Shown: positions 23,163 to 32,423 of the stretch, piece by piece
Numbering within the stretch: the first letter of the stretch is position 1
Layout of the letters: each line of letters opens with the position of its first letter
Assembly: GCF_030272615.1 (NCBI RefSeq)
Contig: NC_081415.1
Coordinates: 263,918,925-263,982,924 of the forward strand
Direction of reading: 5' to 3'
DNA from: Cryptomeria japonica
Lineage: Eukaryota; Streptophyta; Pinopsida; Cupressales; Cupressaceae
DNA: 64,000 nucleotides
Made by a program: the position numbers and the translations under genes
The notes under the pieces: generated by a model
Seen by the model: only the letters and a program-made list of their open reading frames with translations
Database searches by the model: none
Told to the model about the DNA's origin: nothing

Positions 23163-24100
23163 ACAAAATTTTGCAATATGTCCAATTTTGTTACAAGCAT
23201 AACAAGTCACATTGTTTTTCTAAATAGCTTTCCCATATCCTATGCCGGTTTGTGTTCTGCATTTATTAGATAAGTGTCCAAATCTTCCACAAACATAACA
23301 TCTTACATTCATTCTACAATTCTCTGAATTATGACCAACTTTGTTGCATTTAGAACATTGACCAGTGGGTATATTAGTGTTCTGATAATTTCTAGATCTA
23401 CATTGATTTTCTCTATGACCATACTTGTTATAGTTAAAGCATTCCCCATTAAATTTGTAAGCATTAGGTTGTCTTACCAGTTTACTATGTTCATGATTGT
23501 TTGCAGTACCGGAGCTTTCACCAACTTCAAAGACAAGGCCATTTGTATCTCCATTAGGTTTCTGATTCTTCAGCGTGTCATCAAGTTCTTCTGAACTTTT
23601 CTTGAATTTCTCCTTGTGTTGATTTGCAGTAGCCAATTCACTTTCCAAGATTCCTTTCTGTCTCTTGAGTTCAATTCTATCATTTTGTGTATGCATCAAA
23701 TCTGTCTTTAACATATCATTTTTATGACTGAGTCTTGTGTTTTCATTTCCAGCATCATTTAGTCTTCTAATCAAGTCATCTTCATTCTTCTTCCTATCTT
23801 CAATTTCTTTACAAAATCTCATAGTCATTTCTTGCATCTCATTCTTCATTGTATTGTTTTCTTGTCTTAGTTTGTTCACCAGATCATTAAGAGTTTCCTT
23901 TTCATCATCATCATTCTGCATCTTTTCACAAAGTTCTCTTCTCGTATTCCTTGCAATAGTGAGGTTTTCTTGAAGTCCTTGAATGATATCCTATGCAGCC
24001 TTTAGATCATCTTCAAGTTTGATATTTTTTACCTTGCATCAAAGTCTAAAAGAGATGTTTCCAATTGCTTTCTCAAGTTTTCCATCTCTACCGGTGTCAG
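23163..24100 (-). pseudogene. Inner element ORF1: gag-like coiled coil with four CCHC zinc knuckles
   Basis: The main frame runs 23,921-23,220. Residues 1-120 are a long charged coiled coil (NDLVNKLRQENNTMKNEMQE and onward). Three CX2CX4HX4C knuckles follow: CFNYNKYGHRENQC, CSKCNKVGHNSENC and CYVCGRFGHLSNKC. The first has Asn where the second Cys should be. After a single TAG (23,220) the same frame gives a fourth, CYACNKIGHIAKFC. Upstream, a shifted frame (MENLRKQLETSLLDFDA, about 24,090) extends the coiled coil. The usual copia or gypsy capsid region is not visible, so this is nucleocapsid-like only. It would bind element RNA, by analogy with Gag. It lies between the primer site and ORF2. 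Confidence 0.72.
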
Positions 24101-24137
24101 GATCTTCCTCAAGTTGTTAGGCTTTTGAAAATAGAGG

Positions 24138-24156
24138 ACCAGGCTCTAATACCAAT
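24138..24156 (-). promoter_or_regulatory. Initiator-Met-type primer binding site of the inner element
   Basis: The minus strand reads ATTGGTATTAGAGCCTGG directly after the LTR. TGGTATTAGAGC differs at one base from TGGTATCAGAGC, the site complementary to plant initiator tRNA-Met. It fixes orientation as minus. Confidence 0.82.
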
Positions 24157-24945
24157 TGTTAGGATTCCCAAAGATACTGAGAAGGGGGGTGAATTAGTAT
24201 CTGACTGGCAAAAGAATATTCTTGAATTGTAACATGAAAATCATTTCAAAACTGTGTACCGGTAAACAAAAATTAATGTAGTAAATAAGAACAACAACCA
24301 CAACATGAAAAGCACACCATAACATAGTATTTTTAACGAGGAAACCCGATGTGGGAAAAACCTCGGTGGGATTTGTGACCCACAATATTCACTTATTGCC
24401 CAATAAGAGAATATTACTGTTTACAATAGGGGCCTGCACATGCAGGAAGGCCAAGTGCCTAGAGCTCACTGCTTAGTTACAAAAGAAGTCTCACTGACTT
24501 AAAAAAATGGATTATACAAATCCAATGTCATGTACTGCTTCATATCAGCATCTACTATGCCTGGTTCAATACTGGTTTAAGCTCTGCAATATACATAAAC
24601 CCTTATTCAATATTTGCCTTACAATTCGCATATTAGGTCTGCATTAGTCCTTTATCCATCTATATCACCTAAATGTTCTACAATGATCTCATACTTATAT
24701 GAGTCATATTACAATCCACCAAGTCGGCTTACAAAAGATTTTACAATTAATTACAAAATATATTTACACAAAATTCTTGTCGATCAGGGTGTCGATAATC
24801 TTCCTTTTTGGTGTCGATGATCTGTATGCTGGTGTGGAGTCTTTCAGTACCCTTGCCTATCGATATCATATGATTGTAGGGTTGCCATCAATGACAATAC
24901 ATTCAATCACCTACAATTTCTCATTGGAGTGTGCATTTGCCAACA
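24157..24945 (-). mobile_element. 5' LTR of the inner element (789 bp)
   Basis: TGTTAGGATTCCC...TTTGCCAACA, with primer site on the low side and target duplication ACAAG on the high side. It keeps a ~109-base segment ('ggggggtgaattag...aacaacaac') that is missing from the other LTR. Confidence 0.88.
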
Positions 24946-24950
24946 ACAAG

Positions 24951-25704
24951 TTCTTCTAGTTCACAAGAATCAATTCGGGGAGTTGAAAGAGTTGCTCAAA
25001 AAGTACAAGCATTGGACTCTTGAGTAGATCAACTTCATGATCTGTGTGCACAAGTTTTGAAAGACATTTTCCAAATGATGTCTAAGTTGGAGACCATTGA
25101 AGAAAAATTGAATCATACCTCCAATATTTTCAAACAAAATTTGGAAAGGGTTGAAGGTAGCTTGACAATTTGGTGCACAATGCCTTGACAATAGTTGTGT
25201 GTTCTTTAGGAGCATGTTATTATTCCTTCCAAGGTCATGTATTTGGAATATGAAGAAATTCTTGAGAAGAAATCCCTTGTTCTCAAATCCCTCATTGAGG
25301 AGATTGATGATACAATGAGATTGCGAGTCAAAGTATTCCAAGGTGTTATTTCTCATTGTGAGAAGGCCTCTTGCAATATCATGGGTTAGAATGGAGAGTT
25401 AATACGAGAAGAAGAAGTGCTCGTAGATTTATAGATGAAGATTCATAATGAGTGGAGGAGCGAACAACTTTCAACTGCCTCAATTTAGGTTTTGATGAAA
25501 CATCAAATCTTTTTGCACAAAATACAGTCCACTTTGGAGAAGAATGACTCTATGCTTCTTCGATGTCATGATACCATCGTGACGACTATGGTTTTCACCA
25601 AGAACACCCATGAACAAAATCTTGTTGAGCTACGTATGATCATCCATAAGTTTGAAGGATTCACGTCTTCACATGCTGCAACTAAACTATTTTTCAACAC
25701 TTAG
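24951..25704 (+). pseudogene. Outer pol-less element: ORF continuation beyond the insertion
   Basis: The codons after ACAAG read SSSSQESIRGVERVAQKVQA in frame with GSNPTS at 18,403, so this is the same ORF split by the inner element. A coiled-coil-like segment follows (DIFQMMSKLETIEEKLNH, about 25,070-25,120), then further open stretches to about 25,704 (MMKHQIFLHKIQSTLEKNDS from 25,492) with stops between. No enzymatic motif is present. Confidence 0.6.
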
Positions 25705-25705
25705 T

Positions 25706-26708
25706 TGCGTTTTTCCATAATTGTAATCTCTTAGTTGTAGTTTTTCTTTTGACAAGTTACATGTAAAAACATTTTGTAAATTGCAAGTCAAGTTTTTACG
25801 TGCACTTTTATAATTTCATGTAAAGCAACTACAAGTTGTGTTCAGTTAGGACTATAGTTGGAATAAGTCATAGTTAGTTATTGAATAAGTCTTGGTGGTT
25901 AAGAGAATCTCTCAAGTTAGTTAGGATCCTCCCACCTTTTTCTCAACACTCCTCTTCTATAAATACTAGAAGGGTCTATTGTAATCTTTATCTTTTAGAA
26001 AAGCAAGCAAAAACTCTGCCAAATTTTCAAAAAAGAAGTGTTTGATCTTTCATGTGTGAATTCAAGAATTGAAAGAAATAGAAGAAAAATTGCTCAAGCT
26101 TTAATTCTTTGTGCTACATTCTTGAGTTTGTGTTCCATATTATCTTTCTTGCAAGTGTTTCTTTAAGAGCTTAATCGAATTTAATTTGCAGTCTTTGTGC
26201 TGCAACTATTGGAGGATAATATAAATTAGAGTAAATATTCTTTTGAGAGGAGCTATAAGACTTTGTGCTTGCATTTGTTCTTAAGAGAGTTTAGAGGTAG
26301 ATTTTGTAAGAAATAGTTGTGAGTCTTTGAGCTTGTACTACTTCTTACCATTTTACGTAGAAGAGAATAAGGTATTTTAGTCTTTGTGCTGATATGATTT
26401 GTTCTGAATATCATTAATATAGAAAAAGGGTAGATAGGACTTCACATAATCAAGACTTTGAGCTTGATATTGTTGTCTCATTCCAAAAGAAGTGATGGAA
26501 GTCTTTGAGATTTCAAGAAACTTCATTTCCTTTCTCTAATTTCATTTCAAAAAGTTGTTATTGTTGTTTTATGTTAAATTGCTATCACTTTTCTATGAAG
26601 AGAAAATGATATTGGTTTTCTTGAAAGAAGAAGAAAGATTGTTGTCCCATCCTATTTTAATTTTTAAGTTGTATATAGATAGGGGAAGCCTTCCCTTAAT
26701 TAGGAGAG
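25706..26708 (+). mobile_element. Probable 3' LTR of the outer pol-less element
   Basis: Non-coding DNA follows the ORF and ends where the gypsy copy B integrase begins. It contains a promoter-like TATAAATA at 25,968-25,975, behind a pyrimidine-rich CCTCTTC. A 'gtctttgtgcttg' phrase is then repeated roughly every 60-70 bases. No 5' partner was found, so the LTR call is tentative and the boundaries are approximate. Confidence 0.4.
25968..25975 (+). promoter_or_regulatory. TATA box candidate in the outer element LTR
   Basis: TATAAATA is followed by 'ctagaagggtctattgtaatc'. Its position after the ORF and before a long untranslated stretch fits an LTR U3/R promoter. Confidence 0.4.
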
Positions 26709-27615
26709 TTTTACACACACTCTAGTTGAAACCATATTTTTGTATATTTCCCCAAGTGTACAAAATTTTCAACCAACACTCCTCAGGTGAGGCATTCACA
26801 TTGCGTTGATTCTCATAAAGTACTAAATTGCCTATTGAGAAGGAACTTTGAATGACTTTATCATTGTAGCTTTGTTGTAAAGTTTTATGATATGCTTGAA
26901 TATGCTCAAGAGCGTTTATGCATCGTTCATCAAGCATCTCAATTTGTTGGAGCCTTTGTTCTCTATAGGAATCATCATCCACTAAACCTTTAAGAGAAAC
27001 TCTTAAAGATGGAAGTTTTTAACTCCAGAGGCATAATGACATCAACACCATAAATAAGATTATAAGGAGTACAACATGTAGCAATATGTGCACTCATTTG
27101 GTAAGCCCACAAAGCGTAGATTAACTATGTCAATCCTTACCATGCTTGTTCACAGTCTTATGAAGAATTTGTTCAATTATTCTATTTGAAGATTTGACTT
27201 GACCATTTGATTGAGGATAATAGGGTGTAAAAATTTTATGTTGAATATAATATTTCTCGAGACACTTATTCACATCTTTGTTTCTAAATGATGTTCCATT
27301 ATCCAAAACCAAAACAAAAGGTATTCCAAATCAAGAAATTATGTTATCTAAAATGAATTGACAGATTACTTTAGTGGTAGTAGATCAAAGAGGAGTTGCT
27401 TCTACCCACTTCATAAAGTAATCGGTAGCAGTTATGATGAAAGTATGTCCTTGAGATGAGGGAGGAGATATTTTACTAATGAGATCCAAACCCCATGTAG
27501 AAAAGGTCCAAGATGCTACTTGAGATTGAAGTTCTTGGGTGGGAGCATGGATCAAATTGCTATGTTGCTGACATATATGACATTTCTTAACAAATGCAAA
27601 GGAGTCCTTTTCCAT
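26709..27615 (-). pseudogene. Ty3/gypsy copy B integrase
   Basis: Three frames in order on the minus strand. At 27,615-27,385: KKCHICQQHSNLIHAPTQEL, the CxxC of the HHCC zinc site, and TWGLDLISKISPPSSQGHTF, the first catalytic Asp. At 27,312-27,130: MVLDNGTSFRNKDVNKCLEK, the second Asp, and FTPYYPQSNGQVKSSNRIIE, where the conserved catalytic Glu (NGQVExxNR) appears as Lys. At 26,982-26,722: the C-terminal domain start, GNLVLYENQRNVNASPEE, then KYG and a stop. The rest of the C-terminus is cut off at the junction with the outer element. The interruptions and the Glu-to-Lys change mean it is inactive. Confidence 0.85.
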
Positions 27616-27639
27616 GGTCTACCAATAATATCCCATTCA

Positions 27640-28769
27640 AAGTAATCTTTGAACTAAGGATCTGCCCCCAAAATTCCTCTCCACAAGCACTTGAATGTGC
27701 TTCCTCAAGAGCAATAGGGATTTCAGCTTTGTTGAGACATCAAAGGAGGAGAACATTATAACCCCTCCTATAAAGAACATTAGAAATGATAATGTATCTA
27801 GCAGCCAACTTGTGAATCCTAGCCCTAGTATTCTTGTTTGTAGAATTGGGAAAGGTACCATCACTCCAATATCTCATGATATGAGACTACCACTCACCAG
27901 TATCTATAATGAAATAATATACCACATCACTAGGATTGTCAACAATAGTCAGGGTAGTGAGGTTGTCAATAGTGAATTTGAGATGTACCAAGGGGTCCTC
28001 TAAAGACACAAGAGAGGCTACACATGCTGATTATGTTTTCGAGGAACGAGCTCCATGGTATAAGAATTGAACTTTTGCAACAAGGATATAGCTAAATCTT
28101 TATATTGTGATAATTTATCTTGCTTAGCTTGATAAATTCTTGTCACTTGTATTATGATTAATTGATAATCTCCATAGATGTATATGTTTTACATCTAATG
28201 CTAGGGTTTCTTCAATTCTATCTATAAGAGCCTCGTATTCAACAATGTTATTGGTACACAACAATTTGAGATGATATGATAGAGGGATAGGTTTCTTTTT
28301 AGGATAAATTAAGACAACCCATGCCCCCTACCCCTGATCATGTATGACACCTAGAGCCATCAAAATATAATTCCCAAATCTCATCAACCTTAGTAGAGAG
28401 AATGCATTCATCAAGAAAAGAATCTTGATTAGGTAGGGAGAAGGGCGAAGGAGCCTCAACTAAGTAGTCACTCAATGCTTGACCTTTTATTGCCTTCTAT
28501 GAAACAAACTTAAGGTTAAACTTGGTCAGCATCATAACCCACTTGGATAAGCATACTGAATTATCAATTTTAGAGAAAAGATGCTTTAGAGGGTGAAATT
28601 TAATGATAACATGGACTTCGGCATTCAAAAGGTAATGCCTTAATTTTTGGGTTGCAAAAACTAAAGCAAGGAACTGTCTTTCTATTGCAGAGTATTAGAC
28701 TTTTTAATCAAGTAGAGTGCAACTTATATATTAAACTGGACATTCTCTACCCTCCTTATCACGTTGTGC
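27640..28769 (-). pseudogene. Gypsy copy B RNase H and linker, heavily decayed
   Basis: Minus-strand fragments fit a plant gypsy RNase H. CTNNIVEYEALIDRIEETLA at about 28,190-28,255 corresponds to the TNNxAEYEALIxGL motif with its catalytic Glu. A following segment reads LSQYKDLAISLLQKFNSY (about 28,060-28,125). The region between RT and integrase is where RNase H belongs. Frames change several times and no long ORF remains. The plus-strand ORFs here are shadows. Confidence 0.6.
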
Positions 28770-29700
28770 CTATAAGGTTGCAAGAGCATGAAGGGAAGCA
28801 ACTATGTATAGCAGAAAGGGTTTGGAAGGGTCAATGGGTTGGAGAATAGGAGGATTGGCCAAATATATTTTTAAGTTCTCAATTGCTTGACGACAATCCT
28901 CATTCCATTGAAAGGTGATAATATTTTTAAGTAATTGGGTGAAGGGAAAGGTACGATCCATAATTTGGGAAACGAACCTATGAATAGCTTGAATCTTTCC
29001 TTGTAAACTTTTTAGTTGGGAAATGTTTTTAGGAGGCAGCATGTTAACAATGGCATCTATCTTCTCTGTATCCACCTCAATTCCATGATGAAAGACTATG
29101 AATCCTAATAGCTTTCCACTATCCACACTAAAAATACACTTTTGGGGATTCAAACGCATGTTGTACTTATGAATTGTTCCAAAGACTTGACGAAGGATCT
29201 TAACATGATCTATATGAAGAATGGATTTAGCTAAGATGTCATCAATGTAATCTTCTAAGATTTTATGCATGTAGTCATGGAAGATAAGGGTCATAGCACG
29301 TTGATAGGTAGCGCTTGCATTTTTCAATCCAAAAGGCATCATAACCCAACAAAACATGCCCCAAGGAGTGGTGAAAGCAGTTTTGAATTGATCTTGAGGA
29401 TTAATGAAGATTTGATTATATCCTGAGAAACCATCCATGAAGGATAATAAAGTATGTCCCGCTACAGAATCTACTATCATATCAATATTTGGAAGAGGGA
29501 AGTCATCCTTCAAAGAAGCTTTATTAAGATCTCGAAAATGCATACACATCCTAATCTTGTTATCATATTTAGCCATGACTACAATGTTTGAAATCCATTG
29601 GGAATAATCAATAGAATGGATGAATCCAACATCTAATAACTTTTCAATCTCAGCCTTAACAAGCAATGCTACTTTAGGGTTCATCTTTCAAATCTTTTGT
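28770..29700 (-). pseudogene. Ty3/gypsy copy B reverse transcriptase
   Basis: An unbroken 304-codon frame (29,684-28,770). RT motifs in order: IRMCMHFRDLNKASLKDDFP, LPNIDMIVDSVAGHTLLSF with MDGFSGYNQIFINPQD, WGMFCWVMMPFGLKNASATY and the catalytic box DYIDDILAKS (YIDD, near 29,240). It continues through the thumb (LLGFIVFHHGIEVDTEKIDA) into the start of RNase H (FLLYIVASLHALATL). This is the best-preserved part of copy B. It polymerises element cDNA in the family generally. Neighbours: G-patch ORF upstream, RNase H and integrase downstream, the usual Ty3/gypsy order. Confidence 0.93.
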
Positions 29701-29957
29701 TTCATAGGTTTAGCATCAAGAACTAAGACAATGTTATGAGTGACGATCTTAGGATCAATGTCAAGCATGTCAGAATATATCCAAGCAAATATTTCAGGGA
29801 ATTCATGTAACAATTCAGAATATTATTTTTGTTCTTCTTCATCCAAGCATTTCCCTATCTTAATGACTTTATCTTTAATACAGGGATCCATTCTAATATC
29901 AATAGTGTCACTTATGAGGAGATTGCTTTGTTGAGGAGTGTCTTTCAACTGAGGAAA

Positions 29958-30473
29958 TTATTTAACTATCTCATCGTTATTTCTTTCCTTCCCAAAGTAA
30001 TCTTTTGTATTTAAATAATAGGGAAAACCACAATTATGATGATAACAAGGAAGGTTGTCATAGACTCCTAGGAATTCAGCTAAGGAATCATCGGTGGGAA
30101 AAACATCCAAAGAAAAGAAAATAGAAGAGTCACAATCAATATACTCTGGATATTTTATTGAGAGGGAAGTGGAGATGACATTAACACTAATAGATGGTCT
30201 CATAGAAGCTTTAGTATGCTCAAAAGGATCATAGCCAAGCCCGAATGTTGTATCACAAAAGTTATTTTCCAAGGGAATTTTTATCCCTTGTTCTTGGGCA
30301 CCACATCCATTACCATTATATCCACACTTAGCTAAGATGTGAAAGCCAAGACCATAAAGGTTAGCCATTTCCGAAAGAGAAGGAGGATTTTCATAAAGTA
30401 AAGGATCAAAATCCTCTAAATCAGAAACTAAAGGAGACGAAGTCTTAGAAGCCGCCACAAAGTTATTACTCAA
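29958..30473 (-). pseudogene. Gypsy copy B linker with G-patch motif
   Basis: A 171-codon frame between protease and RT. Residues about 36-66 (ANLYGLGFHILAKCGYNGNG, CGAQEQGIKIPLE) have the spaced glycines and the G-I-x-x-P ending of the G-patch that plant gypsy polyproteins carry at this place. The rest is acidic and unremarkable. Frame breaks separate it from the protease (30,839) and RT (29,684). The stretch 30,480-30,838 between them has no long frame. Confidence 0.6.
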
Positions 30474-30838
30474 TGGATCAAGTAATGTGGATTAAATTTT
30501 AGGTTCTTCTTCTTCTTTCTTCTTTTCAACCTTGGATTCTCTAGGGGGGATTTTATATTCTCCTATGAAGGTAGGATTAAATTCAAGGGATCCCCAATCA
30601 TCTTCTACAAGAATCTTTTCAGAGAGAAGACATCTTCATTAGTAGAATTAGGTTGAGAAGGATTTTCCTTGGGAACCTTAGGTTCATTTGAGGAATTATT
30701 GGGAAATTAACTAGAGGTAGGAGATAGAATTGAGGAAATAGACACACTAGTAGGAGTTGAGGTTTTGGAAGAATCATCTAAGATAGTTGGGGAAGAACCA
30801 TATGAGGAGGATTTGGATGTTGATGTTTGTAGACAAGC

Positions 30839-31171
30839 TCAAAGATTAGTATCACCTAGCAAGGTATATGTTTTATTGTTGTAAATGAATTTAACTTGCC
30901 TATGCAATGTAGAGGGGACATCTTGCATGCTATGAATCCAAGGTCTCCCTAATAACAAATTATATGTCATATTTCTAGACATGACATGAATAGGTGTGGG
31001 TAAAGTAATAGGACCTACCTTAACATGAAAGGTGATGATACCTAATGAATATTTATCAACATTATCGAAGCCTTGGATAGTGAGAGAATCGAGCTTAATG
31101 AGAGATGTATCGACATTGATTTTATGCAACAAGTTAATGCTACAAACATTAAGGCCATAACCATTATCCAC
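30839..31171 (-). pseudogene. Gypsy copy B retropepsin-like aspartic protease
   Basis: The frame opens MDNGYGLNVCSINLLHKINV. The D-N-G-x-x-L-N-V-C pattern is the active-site form seen in plant gypsy proteases (usually VDNGSALNVC). It goes on with FHVKVGPITLPTPIHVMSRN and LLLGRPWIHSMQDVPSTLHR, the hydrophobic-G-R-x-W-I-H flap and end motif. It follows gag directly (31,178) in the usual order. Confidence 0.78.
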
Positions 31172-31177
31172 TAGTGT

Positions 31178-32226
31178 TCATCTTATTGCACTATCATTTA
31201 TGATAACCATAATCATTAAAGGATCGTATTCATGTTGGATCTCACTAGTGGGTAACTCATCTTGTGTAAACAAAATTTGAGCCTTAGGAGATGTGATAGA
31301 ATCAATAAAGGAAGTCATATTATTGGATGTCACTATGGGTGGGACATTCAAAGTTTTCAAGGCATCTTGTAACATTCCATGATGGGTTGAAGAAGTTTGA
31401 ATCAAATCCCAAAGGGATATCTTGGCAGGTGTAGCTTTGAGTTGTTCAATAAGATCATAGTATTTACCAAGAGTTTGTGAAATGCGAGGTGCTTGAGGAA
31501 GAATAGGGTGGGGATCAGGAAGAGAATTAGGGATAACTGGAGGAGGATTAGGTTGCCTATTGTTTCTTGTGTTATAAGTGTGGGCAACTGAATGATGATT
31601 CTCCTTAGTTAGTTGTCTAGAATAACTATAAGGACTTAGTGGAATTTCTTCCTTGCAAGGTAATGACAAGTTTATTAGGAGTACTAAAGGAATCATGACT
31701 ATATCCACCTTGACTAGTGAAAAGAGGTTGATTGGGAAGTGGTGAAGTTGAAGAAGGATAAGCACCTTAGACTAAAAAAAGAGGCTTGCTATGTTTATTC
31801 AAATTTATCATGTTGATTAATCTTTTAGATGTATTATTTTTTTTTTGAAGATTTAGGCAAAGACATAAAGTCATCAAGGACATCATCCAACAAGGCATGG
31901 TCATATTGATTGAAAGGTTTATCTTTTTATTCAAAAGGAGACATATCCTCATAAAGGGAATTGTTGTACGTAACCATGTTGTTAGATCTAGTGGAGGAGT
32001 TGATAGGAATGTACCTATGAGAGGAATCATTCAACTTATCTCTCTCATCACTACGAAATGGCATAGTAACAAGGTTGATTAGTTTTTGGCAAAATGCAGG
32101 TTTAGAAGGCTTAGGGTTCAAAAACTCATCTAGAGATTCATCTAATTCATCCTTACTAAACTCACAATAAACATATTTGCACACATAATCAAAAGTATGA
32201 ACATCTTGCAAATAAAGATCTGACAC
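31178..32226 (-). pseudogene. Gypsy copy B gag-like region
   Basis: ATG at 32,226 opens MSDLYLQDVHTFDYVCKYVY, matching the copy A start at 904. The frames 32,226-31,927, 32,030-31,767 and 31,765-31,178 overlap, showing two frameshifts. Landmarks shared with copy A are KPSKPAFCQKLINLVTMPFR, NTRNNRQPNPPP and THHGMLQDALKTLNVPP. It ends just before the protease (FTQDELPTSEIQHEYDPLMI). No zinc knuckle is seen. The leader between 32,226 and the LTR is about 200 bases. Confidence 0.78.
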
Positions 32227-32399
32227 ATTGAAATGGAAATGGAATGAAATTTAAACACACAATGCAAGCAAATAAAGGAAAGCTCCTTTTCTTTTTCTTG
32301 AATTTTTCGCTCTTTTTGTTTTTGGAATTTTATGTTTATAAAGCAAATGAAAGATACAAAATCTAGATCTAAAAATGCAATGCAATGAAAATGAGATTG

Positions 32400-32420
32400 A
32401 GTTCACATCAGGTTCACCAA
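32400..32420 (-). promoter_or_regulatory. Candidate primer binding site of gypsy copy B
   Basis: The minus strand reads TTGGTGAACCTGATGTGAAC three bases after the LTR end. It is conserved with copy A apart from a few bases. The tRNA is not identified. Confidence 0.5.
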
Positions 32421-32423
32421 AGA

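Larger units (their letters stand above)
18409..24945 (-). mobile_element. Inner non-autonomous LTR retrotransposon, complete, 6,537 bp
   Basis: LTRs lie at 18,409-19,088 and 24,157-24,945, with ends TGTTAG...CTAACA and TGTTAG...CCAACA. Both sides are flanked by ACAAG (18,404-18,408 and 24,946-24,950), a perfect 5-bp target duplication. The minus strand shows an initiator-Met-type primer site next to the high LTR and a polypurine tract next to the low LTR, so it is minus-strand. Inside are a coiled-coil plus zinc-knuckle ORF and a long single-frame ORF of unknown function. There is no recognisable protease, reverse transcriptase, RNase H or integrase. The element interrupts the outer element's ORF cleanly: the codons either side of one ACAAG are in frame. 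Confidence 0.9.

Noticed and set aside
19542-24099. Plus-strand ORFs inside the inner element (up to 163 codons)
   Set aside because: Primer site, polypurine tract, zinc knuckles and ORF2 all place coding on the minus strand; the plus-strand frames are Ser/Phe/Leu-rich antisense artefacts.
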